NCBI GenBank assembly: GCA_027886185.1
Contig: WOAB01000589.1
Span: 4,655,001-4,719,000 of the forward strand
Source of the DNA: Rheum nobile
Taxonomy: Eukaryota; Streptophyta; Magnoliopsida; Caryophyllales; Polygonaceae
Length of the DNA stretch: 64,000 nt
Direction: 5' to 3'
The stretch's first letter is position 1, and each line of letters starts with the position of its first letter. Below are positions 22,246-33,224 of the stretch, in pieces. The position numbers and the translations under genes were made by a program. The notes beneath the pieces are model-generated. The model searched no databases, had not been told where the DNA came from, and was given only the letters and a program-made list of their open reading frames with translations.

Positions 22246-24538
22246 GTCCCAAAAGAGATAGAATGGAGACTATATGTGAAGAGGATATTGATAGTGATCC
22301 CGCATTGCGGAAACCAATCAACGAATATGATCCTCGGTTTAGAGATGATGTTAGGAGAGAGTATGTGGTTACAGGTCCATGCCAAACAATTTGTTATGAT
22401 TTTAAACGAAGTAAATTTGGTAAGACTTTGAGGTGTTTTCAAGTTGAGTGGTTCAAGAAATGGGAATGGTTGGAATTTAGTGTTTCTAAGGATGCTGCAT
22501 TTTGCTTTTGGTGTTATCTCTTTAGAGGGGAGATCGGCAAAAGAAATGGAGATGATGTATTTGTGAAAACGGGGTTTTGTAATTGGAAGAAGGGCTGTGA
22601 TAAATTTAAAGAACATGTGGGAGTTGTCGGTAGTGTACACAATGATGCTCAGACACTATTCTTTGCTTTCAAAGATCAAAGACAAAGTTTGACAAGAAAG
22701 GTGGTTTTGGGAAAACAAGTATTGGAGGAGGAATACCGTATTCGTTTGACCGCAATGGTGGATGTTACTAGATTGCTAATTAATCAAGGATTGCCTTTTC
22801 GGGGACATGATAAGACATCAAGCTCAAGAAATAAAGGGAATTTCCTTGAAGTTCTTGATTGGTATAGGTCACGCAATCTTGAGGTTGGGAAGGTGGTGAA
22901 GGAGAATGCACCAAAAAATCACCAACTTATTAGTCATTCCATTCAAAAGCAAATTATTAGTGCTTGTGCATCGGAGACAATAAACGTCATAATTAGTGAT
23001 ATTGGAGACAAGTTCTTTTCTTTGTTGGTTGATGAGGCCCGTGATAGTTCGGTGAAAGAGCAAATGGCTATTGTCTTGAGATATGTGAACAACCATGGGT
23101 TTGTGATGGAGAGGTTTCTTAGAGTTGTTCATGTTGTTGATACCACCGCATTATCTTTGAAAAGATGTATTGATGATTTTTTTGCTAGACATGGATTATC
23201 AATCCCTAAACTTAGAGGTCAAGGATATGATGGAGCTTCTAATATGCGAGGCGAGCTTAATGGATTGAAGACTCTCATATTGAATAAAAATCCAAGTGCG
23301 AGGTATATTCATTGCTTTGCTCATCAACTCCAACTAGTTGTCGTGGTGGTTTCACAAAATAATCTATTTGTAAGTGATTTTTTTGACTATATGTGCATGA
23401 TTACTAATCTTGTTGGAGCTTCTTGTAAAAGAAAAGATGCGTTTCGGCAAAAGCAACATGAAAACATGGTGGAAAGGTTGGAAAGTGGTGAAATTGCTTG
23501 CGGGAGAGGATTGAATGAAGAGAGTAGCTTAACTCGGCCCGGAGCTACACGTTGGGGTTCCTACTATACTATGATTGTTCGTCTCCTATCTATGTGGTCG
23601 CCAACCACTGAAGTACATGAAAATATATATGATGATGGACAAGATGCGAAAGCTCGAGCAACGGCCGGTAGCTTGGGACAAAAAATGGAGAATTATTTAT
23701 TTATTTTTGTTGCTCATTTGATGGTTCTAGTATTGGGGATCACAAATATTTTGTCGTAAGTCTTATAACGAAAAGATTTAGATATTATTGAGGTCATGAG
23801 TTTGGTTCAAAGCGCTAAAGAGAAGTTGCAAGATTTGAGGGAAAATGGATGGGATGAGTACGTTATTAGAAGATGTCAACGATTTTTGTGCTAAGAATGA
23901 TATCATCATTCCCAACATAGAAGATGATGCTCCGGTTATCTTTCGTAGATGTGCTACTACTACATATTACCATCGATTTTGTGTTGATATATTCTGTTAG
24001 GTACTTTACTATTTGTTTTTTCACATGCTTAACTAATTTTTCTTATTCGTAAAATTAATATTATGTTATATTTTTAGGTTATTGACCAAATTGGTACAGA
24101 AATGGAGAGCCATTTCAGTGAGACGAGCATAGAAGTACTCACATGTGTAGCATGCCTTGATCCAAAGGATTCATTCTCCCATTTTAGTGAGTCAAAGCTA
24201 CTTCGACTTGCAGAATTATATCCACAAGACTTTTTAGGGTGTGATCTAATGGAGCTTAAAGCACAGTTGATGTTGTGGATTCATGAAATGAGACGGAATG
24301 ACAAATTTTCAAACTTGTAAAATACTGGAGCTCTTGCAAAGAAAATGATCAAGGTAGGAATTCATGGTGCTTTTCACTTGGTATATCGTCTTATTGAGTT
24401 GGCTTTAGTGTTACCTGTTGCGACTGCGACTGTAGAAAGAGCCATCTCAGCAATGAGTATCATCAAGTCAGATTTGCGTAACAAGACGGGAGATGAGTTT
24501 CTTACCGATTCTCTAGTGTGCTATATGGAGAAGGATAT
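22086..24538 (+). pseudogene. hAT transposase, TTF-type zinc finger with hAT dimerisation domain
   Basis: Transposase of the plant ZMYM1-like/TTF zinc-finger hAT group. The first 557 codons (22086-23759) hold a repeat-rich N-terminus (VDMN-GG units), a TTF zinc-finger region (about residues 95-190, with FCFWCYLF and GFCNWKKG) and the RNase H-like core (LLVDEARDSS, GQGYDGASNM, HCFAHQLQL). Coding homology continues past a break at 23757, an intron-like stretch (about 24000-24077) and a stop at 24318, into the hAT dimerisation motif (ALVLPVATATVERAISAMS) around 24405. The likely original start, ATG at 22005, is followed by a stop at about 22064. The C-terminus is cut after YMEKDI by GyH. The gene is inactive as it stands. 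Confidence 0.9.
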
Positions 24539-25273
24539 TGATGCGAATGACCCTCGAAAACGCCGTTGCAAGATATGATCTTTAACGTTGAACAAGCCTT
24601 CTTTCGTCTCTTCTACTTGCCAAAGAGATGACGTCTTCTAAGGCTAAAGAGATAGCCTTTTGCACGCAGGAAACTGGACCAAATTGATGGTCTGAACACG
24701 TCCAAAGTGATGGACAGTCATGATCAAAGAGATGATCAAGACGTTCGCCAGAGGAACGTCGAATTAATGCTCGAAGCGACGAGCTACGGGATAATTTAGA
24801 TATGGGGGATCATAGGGGGTTGATGTTGGGATTCAAGGAAGGAGATAACTCAACTTAACAACTCAAATCAACATGGTCTTATTAATTAATGAAAGAAGGT
24901 TTAAATAGTCTAGACAAAACCTAGTAAGTGAAGTAGGCTAACTAATAAACATCCAAAGGGTGGGCTGACCCAAAACACATAAGGGGCAAACCGAAACACT
25001 AGATAAAAATAGTCTTAAATAAATTAAGGAAAGAAACTATAAAGTTGTTCAAAGAAGGCGGCGATCGCAGGAAAAATCGAGAACGAGCCGCGGTCGCGGC
25101 TTTGCCGCGGGCGCAACTTCCATTTCAAGACGGGGCGTCGCCCAACCCTTCGTAGATCAAAAGGAGGACCCATTTAGGACTGTTTGATGCTGAGTAACCT
25201 GCATAACTCCGGGTGACTAAAGATTGAGTTGCTCGTTCCATTGCCCTTGCACGAGCTCTAGTCACCGGGCCGT
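24539..25273 (-). repeat. 3' LTR of GyH (overlaps the end of pol)
   Basis: Begins TGATGCGAATGACCCTCG and is colinear with 31208-31980, apart from a missing GC-rich segment near 25095. The similarity runs on through the stop and last 50 or so codons of the integrase frame (25125-25273). Either the LTR includes the pol end, or the right-hand copy carries an extra piece of pol. Confidence 0.75.
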
Positions 25274-26381
25274 TGGATTGCACTTCCATTGCTTCCTCTT
25301 CGTCCTTCGCCGTCATTGAGGGGGTCATGGAGCTATCAATCTCCCCTTCTTGGCAGTGAAGCATCCCCGCTTCGTCCTCATCGTCAAAAGCAGGAGGTGT
25401 ATAAGGAGAAACATCAGCGACGTTGAAGGTAGGATGCGCACCATAGTCATCGGGCAAATCCAAACGGTAGGCGTTGGCACCAAGGCGTTGTAGCACCTGA
25501 AATGGGCCATAACCTATAGCATCCAGCTTGTGGCGTCGCTTCAATGGAAAGCGATCGCGACGCAAGTGCAGCCACACCAAGTCTCCGGGCTCAAACTCCA
25601 CGGCACGCCGGCCTGCGTTGCGCTGACGAGCGGTCTGCGCGGCCTTCTTCTCCAGCTGTGCCTTGGTCCGCTCATGCAGCGCCTTCACCATGTCCGCATG
25701 CTCCATGCCCTTGACACTCTCCTTGTCCGTCATGGGCCTCGGTGCAAGATCCAAAGGCGTGTGGGGATTGATTCCGTAGACAACCTGAAACGGACTCAAC
25801 TGCGTTGCCGAGTGCATGGACCTGTTATAAGCGAACTCAACAAAAGGCAAGCACTCTTCCCACTTGCGGAGGTTAGACTTTAACATAGTACGTAATAAAG
25901 CACCTAAAGTCCTATTAGTGACCTCTGTTTGGCCATCCGTTTGGGGATGATAACTAGTAGAAAATAACAGCTTAGTCCCCAACTTGGCCCATAAAGATTT
26001 CCAAAAATAACTCACAAACTTAGCATCACGATCGGACACTATACTCCTAGGAATACCATGCAGCCTAACAACATGCTCAAAAAATAAAGAAGCAATCTCA
26101 GAAGCATTATTAGTAGTCTTGCATGCAATAAAGTGAGCCATTTTCGAAAATCGATCAACAACAACAAATATCGAGTCCCTCCCCTTCTTAGACAAAGGCA
26201 AACCAGTGATAAAGTCTATACTAATATCCTCCCATGGGACGTTAGGAATAGGCAAAGAGGTATACAAACCTTGGGGACTCGACCTAGACTTAGCATGCAC
26301 ACAAGTAACACAAGCCTTGCAATATTGAGTAACATGATGCATCATTTTAGGCCAATAAAAATGTTCCCTTAATGCAACCAA
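25125..26381 (-). CDS. GyH integrase and C-terminal tail (intact frame)
   Basis: The 418-residue frame is the 3' part of the pol polyprotein. The zinc-binding HHCC region ends near residue 30 (C-x2-C in CKACVTC). The catalytic core follows with acidic residues in SIDFITG (first Asp), IVSDRDAKF (second Asp) and PQTDGQTEV (Glu), the D-D-E set that joins cDNA ends to target DNA. The DNA-binding C-terminal domain (GDLVWLHLRRDRFP) and a tail follow. No clear chromodomain is seen. A stop lies shortly upstream of 26381, so the frame is not joined to the reverse transcriptase. It is not a host gene. Confidence 0.85.
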   Translation of the reverse strand: MVALREHFYWPKMMHHVTQYCKACVTCVHAKSRSSPQGLYTSLPIPNVPWEDISIDFITGLPLSKKGRDSIFVVVDRFSKMAHFIACKTTNNASEIASLFFEHVVRLHGIPRSIVSDRDAKFVSYFWKSLWAKLGTKLLFSTSYHPQTDGQTEVTNRTLGALLRTMLKSNLRKWEECLPFVEFAYNRSMHSATQLSPFQVVYGINPHTPLDLAPRPMTDKESVKGMEHADMVKALHERTKAQLEKKAAQTARQRNAGRRAVEFEPGDLVWLHLRRDRFPLKRRHKLDAIGYGPFQVLQRLGANAYRLDLPDDYGAHPTFNVADVSPYTPPAFDDEDEAGMLHCQEGEIDSSMTPSMTAKDEEEAMEVQSNGPVTRARARAMERATQSLVTRSYAGYSASNSPKWVLLLIYEGLGDAPS

Positions 26382-27904
26382 AGTCTTAGGAATACCAAAA
26401 TGTCATCTACCTTCATGAGCTTCCTGAATTAACAACCTACGTATAGACGTTTTTGGGATACATAGTTTCCCGGCCTTAAATAGGTAGCCATTATCCACAT
26501 AGAACTCATTAGACTCTCCTTTTTCCATGCATGTTTTAAAATTTTCAGCAAAATCATCATCATGCATATACAGTTATTTGATCAAGGAAAAGCCTAAGAT
26601 AGAAGCATCGAGTTGAGTAAGAAACACATACCATCGAGAAAGGGCATCGATAACCACATTCTCCTTACCTTTCTTGTACTTGACCACATAGGGGAAGGTC
26701 TCCATGAACTCCACCCATCTGGCATGGCGCCGGCTAAGGTTGTATTATCCATTCAAGTACTTCAGAGCCTCATGGTCCGAGTGTATGAAAAACTCCTTGG
26801 GCCAAAGATAGTGCTGCCAAGTCTTCAACACCCGAATAAGAGCATAGAGCTCAATGTCATAAGTGGGGTAGTTGAGTTGGGCGCCAGTGAGCTTCTCACT
26901 AAAGTAAGCAATGGGACAGCGGTCTTGTAGTAAAACACCACCAAGCCATGGTGAGAGGCGTCACACTCCACTTCAAAGGCCTTGGAAAAGTCCGATAATT
27001 ACAGCAAAGGGGCGTGGAAAAGACGGTCCTTCAAGGTGACAAAAGCAAGCTCATAGGAGTCCGTCCACTCTATGGATGCAGCCTTCTTGGTTAGCTCATG
27101 CAACGGGGCTGCAATGGTGGAGAAATCACACACAAACCGACGGTAGAAACCAGCCAAGCCTAAGAAAGACCGGACCATCATCGGTGTAGTAGGTCGTGGC
27201 CACTCTTCAATGGAGCGTACCTTCTCTTGGTCGACCTTCAATCCATCCTTGCTAATAACAAAACCAAGAAAAATAGTAGACTCCGAGCAAAAATAACATT
27301 TACCTAAGTTAGCATAAAGTTTCTCTTTCCTAAGACATTCTAAAACTTTCCTAAGATGTATAACATGCTCATCGAAGGTCTTGCTATAAACAAGGATATG
27401 ATCAAAGTAGACAACTACAAATTTTCCTAAGTAAGCCCTTAAAACATGATTCATAAGTCTCATAAAAGTGCTAGGAGCATTAGTAAGGCCAAAAGGCATC
27501 ACCAACCACTCATAAAGGCCAAACTTAGTCTTAAATGCAGTTTTCCATTCATCACCCTCATGCATCCTAATTTGATGGTACCCACTCTTAAGATCAATCT
27601 TAGAAAACAAAGTAGCACCATGCAATTCATCAAGCATATCATCAAGTCTAGGAATAGGGTGACGATACTTCACCGTGATTTAGTTGATGGCTCTACAATC
27701 AACACACATACGCCAAGTACCATCCTTCTTAGGCACTAAGATGACTGGCACGGCGCAGGGGCTTAAGCTCTCTCGGACGTAGCCCTTGTCCATCAACTCT
27801 TGCACTTGGCGTTGTAACTCCTTGGTCTCTTACGGGCTCGCACGGTATGCATCTCGGTTGGGAAATGACACGCCTGGCACAAAGTCGATTTGGTGCTCTA
27901 TCCC
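26382..27904 (-). pseudogene. GyH reverse transcriptase and RNase H, with stops and altered active site
   Basis: Reverse transcriptase motifs are readable on the minus strand: CVDCRAIN (about 27680), LKSGYHQIRM, VMPFGLTNAPSTF and FLGLAGFYRRFV (26999-27673). The catalytic box reads YFDHI where active enzymes have Y-x-D-D, so the second Asp is His. RNase H homology follows (about 26420-26990, with FSEKLTGAQLNY and KYLNG), interrupted by several stops. Copying RNA into DNA would not be possible from this copy. Confidence 0.85.
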
Positions 27905-28909
27905 TCAGATTGGTGGCAATCCTTCAGGCAACTCCTCGGGCATAACATCCTCAAATTCCTGCAAAAGAATAGACACCGTAGGGGATAAATCAACCAAATC
28001 CTTAACATTTAAGAGACACGCGAAAGGAACAAGTAAAAAACAAGGAAGACATCCCTGAATAATTGGAGAGACATCCCGGGACCAGGCTAAGAGAAGCCGA
28101 TTCTCGCATTTGCCTTGAAAGCCGGGTTGTGGAGGCATCGGAGATGGGCTGGCCGCGGCTTTGGTGGCCTTGTCATGGCCTGGTTTAGATGGCACGGCAC
28201 CCTTGTCACCTTGTGCAGTGGCGGCTGCATTCTTGGCTTGCTCCAAAGCCTTGGCTCGGTTCCTTTCGACTTGGTCTTGTAAGATCTCCTTAGGACTCAT
28301 AGGAAGTAAGGTGACCTTTCTCCCATTCTGCATGAAAACATAGTTGTTGAGGAAACCATCATGAAGGACTCGCTTGTCAAATTTCCAAGGTCGCCCTAAG
28401 AGAAGATGTGTGGCATCCATAGGAACTACATCACAGAGCACCGAGTCCTTATAATACCCAATGCTGAAAGTGATTGTGCATTGACGCTTGACAACATTGG
28501 TATCATCGCCTTCCGAGATCCATTAAAGGCTATAAGGTTGCGGGTGTGGAGTCGTCTCGAACTTAAAGTGCTTGATCACCTTTTCATTGATGATATTGCA
28601 ACAACTCCCACCATCTATGATCACACTCAAAGAAGCACCTTGGACTGCACACTTAGTATGGAAGAGATTCTCGCGTTGGTCCAATGATGTACCTTCTTTG
28701 GCGGTGAGGACACGTCGTGTGACCAGGCTAAGAGGCACGGTGCCTTGCTCATCCATAGAGCTGCAAACATAGCCGTCATCATTGCCGGCGTCCTCGGGAT
28801 TGTACTCGTCAAACACGGGACCGGTGGCAATGTCGTCTTCTTCAAACGACTCATAGCCGGAAGTGTTGGAAAAGAGTACCCTCTTGTTGTTAGGGCAGTC
28901 CCACTGCAC
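27905..28909 (-). pseudogene. GyH aspartic protease region
   Basis: Includes the retropepsin-like IIDGGSCCNII (where D-S/T-G-S is usual) near 28600 and the segment LCDVVPMDATHLLLGRPW near 28420, typical of plant gypsy proteases. There is a stop between the two frames at about 28523. The Asp-Gly-Gly in place of Asp-Ser/Thr-Gly would probably weaken catalysis. Confidence 0.8.
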
Positions 28910-30232
28910 ATGACCTCATCCTTGGCACTTAAAACACACTCGATCATGAGCCCTTTCTTCGGAAGTAGCGGTGCCGCACGGAGGAGGTTGATTGACGCGC
29001 GCCGGGGCACTAGGACGGTTGGCCGGCGTCGGTGTCGATGGTGCGGGAGTGGACTGCGAAGATGAACGCACATTAGTAGAAGGGGAACTTGATATAGGAG
29101 TAGAACCATACCTTGTGTTAGGCCGAGACCAAGACGCCTTCTTAGCCGCTTGGGCTTGCGTCCAAATCTCTTGAGCCGTGTGGGCACACTTTTGGAGGTT
29201 CCTAATGTTGAGCACTCGAAGTTGGTCCCGAATAGGTGCATGCAGGCCGCGAAGAAACATACTCCTAAAATCCTCATCGGAATGGTAGATACCTGCCTTG
29301 TGTGAAAGTTCTTCAAGCTCGGCATAGAAATCAAGGGGGGATTGGTGTCCTTGGGATGCAAGTTGTTACTTGAGGCGCATCTCGGTTGTGAAGTCCTCGG
29401 GAACATACTTCTTCTTCATGATATGGACGAATTGACGCCAAGTGGCTACGAGTGGATCACCACAGCGGTCTCGGTCAGTCCGAAACTGGTGCCACCATGC
29501 ACGCGCAGCGCCCTCAAAGTGCAACGTCGCGACTTCAACTTTGTCCTCCTCGGGGTATTTGTATTAAGCCAACACATACTCTGCGGACTGTTGCCAATCA
29601 AGGAACTTAATTGGATAATAATCACCATAAAAGTTACGAACTTTCACCTTGATGTCTCGGCGTAGGGTGCTGTGAAGGTGCGGGCTTGGACGGCGTCGGT
29701 CATACGGACGTCGATGCTCGGTGTTGTAGCACAGTGCCCTATATTCCGCTTGTCATTCCGCCTCATAAGCTTCTTCATCATCAAATCTGTCTCGGGCATC
29801 ATCTGAGGCAGAATCACGGTTGTCATCAACGTCGGACTCGGGATTGTCATACCGGGTTTGGCGTGGTCCTCTTTGTCGGCGATCCATAGTGTTGACATAA
29901 GGGAATGGATCCTTTGAAACACGAACGCTGCGTCTCGAGCGATTGCCATCTAAATAGTCCACGTCATGGATAGCATCATACCGATCACGGGGATCAACGC
30001 ATCGAGAGGTGGGATATCCTTCAATTTGGGAATGAAGGCGATCATGCGGTGTAGACGCGACTGCCTTGCCTTTACGACCACGTGGCTGGTGTGAAGTGGC
30101 CGTGGGGTTCAGCATGGGATCCTCCAAAGGCAGGTGCATGTCACTAACAAGACGGCGTATGTGTGCAACCTCGGTGTCACGGTCGGCCAAGGTGCGGTCC
30201 TTCTCATCATTGGCGGCATGGGCGGCCTCCAA
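28910..30232 (-). pseudogene. GyH gag polyprotein
   Basis: The ATG at 30232 opens a charged N-terminus (to about 29753). Capsid homology follows (ARAWWHQFRTDRDR around 29470, YVPEDF, FLRGLHAPIRDQLRVLN near 29240), then a Ser/Pro-rich linker and one CCHC zinc knuckle (VCFKCQG, stop, GHVQWDCPN) at about 28890-28935. The stop falls inside the knuckle. At least one frameshift near 29750 separates the N-terminus from the capsid. Confidence 0.82.
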
Positions 30233-30705
30233 TTCACGATGAACGTCGTGTATGGGGTCGGAACTGCGGCGTCCGGACTAGCGGGTTCGACTCGTAGTGA
30301 GGATGTCCATCGTACCTATACGAAGCATGCAAAGCACAAGGATCAAAACGCACCAAACAAAAGAACAAGTTCAAACCAAGTCCTTATCTCAAAAGTGAAC
30401 CAAGAAATTTTCTGCAAGGCGTACTAATTTGGTTGCTCGTGAGGAGGGAGAGGCTTGAACGGAAGGCAAGAAGAAAGAGAAGTAGCAAAATCAAGTCCAA
30501 ACAACAATCAATATCCCATAGTTCAAGTATGATCAAATTCAAGTTTCTATGAGTTAATCACAAGAGAGTTGCAAGAAATCTTTCCTTTGATTTTAAGTTG
30601 CTTTAGACATGAGAGGTATGAAGATGGAGTGTAGGACCGTAGTGAGGGATTTCCCTTGCCTTTGTTTTCCGTCTTCCGTCTTCCAAGTTTCTTGTTTGAG
30701 GAAGG

Positions 30706-30736
<31 letters not shown>

Positions 30737-31190
30737 TGATTTTCGGCCTACACCCCTTTTTTTTTTTGCAAGAAAGAAGCACAAGAGTAAAGTGCAAGAG
30801 ATAAAAAGAGATAGACTTATGGAACCTAGAAGGAAATAAAATCAAACAACTAGTCAAGTAATTAACCCTAAGATAAAGCAAGAAAAAAATCACAAAATAA
30901 ACAAGAGAATAAGATATGCAAATAAGGAAACAAGATAAAGCTACTTATGGTTATTAGCAAATTAAGATAAGGAAGGTTGAAAAGTCAAAGATTAATCTTA
31001 CTTGAAGACTAATCTAACCCTAGGGCAGCCGTGAATGGGAAGGGGTGGTGGCGGAAGTATTGGTGGTGGTGGGGGGTTTGCACGGCGGCGGTGGGTGGTT
31101 CCGGCGGCGGGGTGGTGGGGCAAAAAAAAGGTTTTTAACGCGGAAAAAATTCAAGGAACACTTAAAAGAGAAGAAGAAACTCAACTTGTA
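30233..31190 (-). other. GyH untranslated leader
   Basis: The roughly 950 bp between the primer-binding site and gag hold an AT-dinucleotide microsatellite followed by a T run (30706-30740) and a G-rich stretch (31035-31125, GGTGGTGG-type). No gene is supported. Confidence 0.6.
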
Positions 31191-31205
31191 CTGGCTCTGA
31201 TGCCA
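31191..31205 (-). other. GyH primer-binding site (initiator tRNA-Met)
   Basis: On the minus strand TGGCATCAGAGCCAG starts two bases after the LTR end (GCATCA). It differs from the plant consensus TGGTATCAGAGCCA by one base. Confidence 0.85.
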
Positions 31206-31207
31206 AT

Positions 31208-31980
31208 TGATGCGAACGACCCTCGAAAATGCCGTTGCAAGATAGGATCTTTAACGTTGAACAAGCCTTCCTTCGTCTCTTCTACTTGCCAAGGAGATGG
31301 CGTCTTCTAAGGCTAAAGAGATAGCCTTTTGCACGCAGGAAACTGGACCAAAGTGATGGTCTGAACACGTCCAGAGTGATGGACAGTCACGATCAAAGAG
31401 ATGATCAAGACGTTCGCCAGAGGAACGTCGGATTAATGCTCGAAGCGACGAGCTACAGGATAATTGAGATCCGGGGGATCATAGGGGGTTGATGTTGGGA
31501 TTCAAGGAAGGAGATAACTCAACTTAACAACTCAAATCAACATGGTCTTATTAATGAATGAAAGAAGGTTTAAATAGTCTAGACAAAACCTAGTAAGGGA
31601 AGTAGGCTAACTAATAAACATCCAAAGGGTGGGCTGGCCCAAAACACATAAGGGGCAAACCGAAACACTATCTAAAAATAGTCTTAAATAAATTAAGGAA
31701 AGAAACTATAAAGTTGTTCAAAGAAGGCGGCGATCGCAGGCAAAATCGAGAACGAGCCGCGGTCGCGGATGCAAGGCCGCGGTCGCGGCTTTGCCGCGGG
31801 CGCGGATACACAACCACGGGCGCAACTTCCATTTCAGGACGGGGCGTCGCCCAGCCCTTCGTAGGTCAAAAGGAGGACCCATTTAGGACTGTTTGACGCT
31901 GAATAACCTGCATAACTCTGGGTGACTAAAGATTGAGTTGCTCGTTCCATCGCCCTTGCACGAGCTCTAGTCACCGGGCC
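31208..31980 (-). repeat. 5' LTR of GyH
   Basis: Matches 24539-25273 closely but has about 50 extra bases in the GC-rich block (CCGCGGTCGCGG repeats, 31755-31825). Similarity to the pol end (PVTRARARAMERATQSL on the minus strand) stops at 31980. GCCCAGCCCTTCGTAGG occurs at 31849-31865 and again at 31978-31994, marking a likely repair junction with the hAT right flank. Confidence 0.8.
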
Positions 31981-32157
31981 CAGCCCTTCGTAGGATGAGT
32001 TTACCCCCTTTGTAGTTTGAAGAGTCATAAGCGATAATATTTTGTAATGAACTTCTTGTGTCGCTATTTTTGTAAAAATCAACTAATTATGTTTATGTTT
32101 TTTATAAGACTTTGAGCCCTCCTTATAATATGTTCTAGATCCGCCACGGCCTATGAT

Positions 32158-32222
32158 GGTCACAAGTGGGCCCTCCATAAGAAGCTCATCAATCCTGCTT
32201 TCCGTATCCACAAATTGAAGGT
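32158..32222 (+). pseudogene. P450 remnant: C-helix exon end
   Basis: Reads GHKWALHKKLINPAFRIHKLK, directly continuing VVTYD from 19741 once hAT1 and one target copy are removed. A GT follows at the position where CYP72 genes carry an intron. Confidence 0.85.
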
Positions 32223-32318
32223 AGACTACATGCCTAAGCTAACTATATTTACATTGACTTCCTGTACGTAGTATAATTATATAAATCAATTTGATTATTT
32301 GAATGTGCGTACGTGCAG

Positions 32319-32560
32319 CTGATGCTGCCGACATTTTATACGAGTTGTCGCGAAACGCTGCGTTCTTGGGAAAAATAAGGTATCAAACGTTGAGCATGAG
32401 ATCGATGTGTGCGGTGGTTTTGTAAGTCTACCGGCCTATTTAATTTCGGGGCCGCATTTTGGAGCTCCTTCTAGGAAGGCACGCAGATTTTTCAACTCAT
32501 AAGAGACCAGATTTTTGTCACCGTCAATATCACACACTGTGTATTTCCCAGGACGCAAGT
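32319..32560 (+). pseudogene. P450 remnant: exon with D- to F-helix region
   Basis: After a TGCAG acceptor the frame reads LMLPTFYTSCRETLRSWEK, then a stop. Homology resumes in another frame (EHEIDV) and again in a third (FQLIRDQIFVTVNITHC), so the exon has at least two frameshifts and two stops. Confidence 0.8.
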
Positions 32561-32867
32561 TTGATTTAAAACATATAAGCTCTTCCATCTCTTGCTAAAT
32601 TGTTGATTTGGATCGAGAATAGTGACATGAACTTCTCACGTTGGAAAGTTATGACTAAAAACACTAGTATATAAGTTAGGTGGTAGGATATAACTCTATT
32701 AGGCTTAATGTTAGACTTATATATGCATGTGTGTCGGACCGATACATTCTCTATTTATTTCCCCACGTAAATTTAGTTTGAGAAAAATATTATTGTAAGA
32801 ATGAGGTTGCTGCCTTAACTCAAATTTAACTCAATTACTCTCAGGTGAAATAAAATTTGTGTGGACC

Positions 32868-32941
32868 CCACGACCTTTTGTTTGACAATTTAATAATCTA
32901 AAAGCTTTTAGATTATTAAATTGTCAAACAAAAGGTCGTGG
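32868..32941. repeat. Perfect 74-bp palindrome ending at the hAT3 target site
   Basis: Two 37-bp arms with no spacer and no mismatch, centred on AAAG/CTTT between 32904 and 32905. The right arm ends at 32941, one base before the hAT3 target duplication (32942-32949). The right arm appears to be P450 exon sequence, so the left arm is an inverted copy of it. Confidence 0.95.
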
Positions 32942-33224
32942 CCAGGGATCAGGGCCGTCCCGACCATTTCAAGGATCTCGTACAATTATTAGAAAGAGGC
33001 CCTTCCTACTAATAAAAAATATGATAATAAAATTTAAAAATTCATTTAATATTCAAATACCTTAAATCGTAATAAAAAAACAAACAAAATTATCCCTTGG
33101 ATAATAGAAAAATAGGATAATAGTACAGTACATTGTCATTAACCCATCATGCTTTTCGTACACTCTACCTTAGATAAAGCTTTAATTTTTTTTTCCCATT
33201 TATTCCTTTATATACACATATGGG

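Larger units (their letters stand above)
24539..31980 (-). mobile_element. GyH: Ty3/gypsy LTR retrotransposon nested in hAT1, minus strand
   Basis: Long direct repeats flank the unit (24539-25273 and 31208-31980). A tRNA-Met primer-binding site lies at 31191-31205. The polyprotein order on the minus strand is gag, protease, reverse transcriptase, RNase H, integrase, the Ty3/gypsy order. The integrase frame is intact; the rest has scattered stops and a changed catalytic residue. The left insertion point cuts the hAT transposase after YMEKDI. On the right the expected transposase end is missing, and a 17-bp direct repeat lies at the junction, so the right flank has been rearranged and no 5-bp target duplication can be shown. 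Confidence 0.88.
19742..32149 (+). mobile_element. hAT1: hAT-superfamily DNA transposon inserted in the P450 exon
   Basis: Left end CAGAGGCGGATCTAC and right end, read inwards, CCGTGGCGGATCTAG are imperfect terminal inverted repeats. An exact 8-bp duplication, CCTATGAT, flanks the element (19734-19741 and 32150-32157), the hAT hallmark. It carries a broken transposase gene (22086-24538) and has a Ty3/gypsy element (GyH) inserted at 24539. Removing it with one target copy rejoins the P450 reading frame exactly. About 5 kb is hAT sequence and 7.4 kb is GyH. The left 1.4 kb is partly duplicated (see 19783-22240). Confidence 0.93.

Noticed and set aside
24531..24578. Transposase C-terminus ending DANDPRKRRCKI
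   Set aside because: These residues are encoded by the GyH LTR (the same words occur at 31208), so they are not part of the original hAT protein.
30706..30740. TA microsatellite as a regulatory element
   Set aside because: A simple dinucleotide run in a retrotransposon leader. No evidence for function.
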